From: Stephanodiscus triporus
Lineage: Eukaryota; Bacillariophyta; Thalassiosirophyceae; Thalassiosirales; Thalassiosiraceae
Length of the DNA stretch: 16,758 bases
NCBI GenBank assembly: GCA_036939755.1
Contig: JALLAZ010000459.1
Location: forward strand, 1-16,758
Direction of reading: 5' to 3'
Shown: positions 16,672 to 16,758 of the stretch, piece after piece
How the letters are laid out: the number at the start of each line of letters is the position of its first letter
Numbering within the stretch: position 1 is the first letter of the stretch
Notes under the pieces: generated by a model
What the model was told of the DNA's origin: nothing
The model's input: only the letters and a program-made list of their open reading frames with translations
Databases searched by the model: none
Translations under genes and position numbers: made by a program

Positions 16672-16758
16672 AATATTTTGGGAAAATAGGCAAAATACCC
16701 TAGTAGATTTTGAGTTGTGGCCAGCAGATTACCATGTGGTCGTTTCTTTCCGTCAAAA

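Overview
The window reads as nuclear DNA of a photosynthetic stramenopile, most likely a centric diatom. The evidence is short GT-AG introns (72-173 bp, one of 559 bp), close gene packing on both strands, signal peptide plus transit-like N-termini on two proteins (one with a CASF cleavage-like motif, one with a twin-arginine thylakoid-type stretch), and many in-frame GAC/TCG trinucleotide expansions. The organism call is inference. No plasmid, phage, CRISPR, tRNA or rRNA was seen.

Layout. 1-1666 (-): a C-rich reading frame, open for 555 codons, running off the left edge. 1752-3184 (+): a two-exon gene for a 419-aa unknown protein with Arg, Asp and Ser runs. 3185-3941: no gene. 3942-4274 (-): the last exon of a calcyclin-binding protein/SGT1-type (CS end plus SGS domain) gene whose upstream exons are not found. 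4434-5927 (-): a single-exon 497-aa unknown protein with a Cys-rich N-terminus and a very acidic C-terminus. 6264-7730 (+): an aldo/keto reductase with plastid/thylakoid-type targeting. 8084-9985 (-): NOP56, four exons, complete, convergent with the reductase. 9986-11555: 1.6 kb without a convincing gene, containing a fold-back repeat, a diverged second copy of one arm and several small palindromes. 11628-12440 (+): an unknown protein, probably plastid-targeted. 12441-12964: AT-rich, with a 50-bp-period repeat and a possible remnant of the next gene. 12965-14465 (-): a two-exon membrane protein built from two four-helix halves. 14635-15282 (+): a small type I membrane protein with one intron. 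15417-16671 (-): a three-exon DHHC palmitoyltransferase that stops after its third membrane segment.

The genes do not form a pathway. They look like ordinary neighbours with divergent promoters (1666/1752, 5927/6264, 14465/14635) and convergent ends (7730/8084, 12440/12965, 15282/15417). The least explained items are the C-rich frame at the left edge, the stranded SGS exon beside the acidic-tailed 497-aa gene, the fold-back element, and the duplicated eight-helix membrane protein. No multi-gene novel system is evident. Exon joins were made by eye from frame, splice signals and family similarity, without transcript data.
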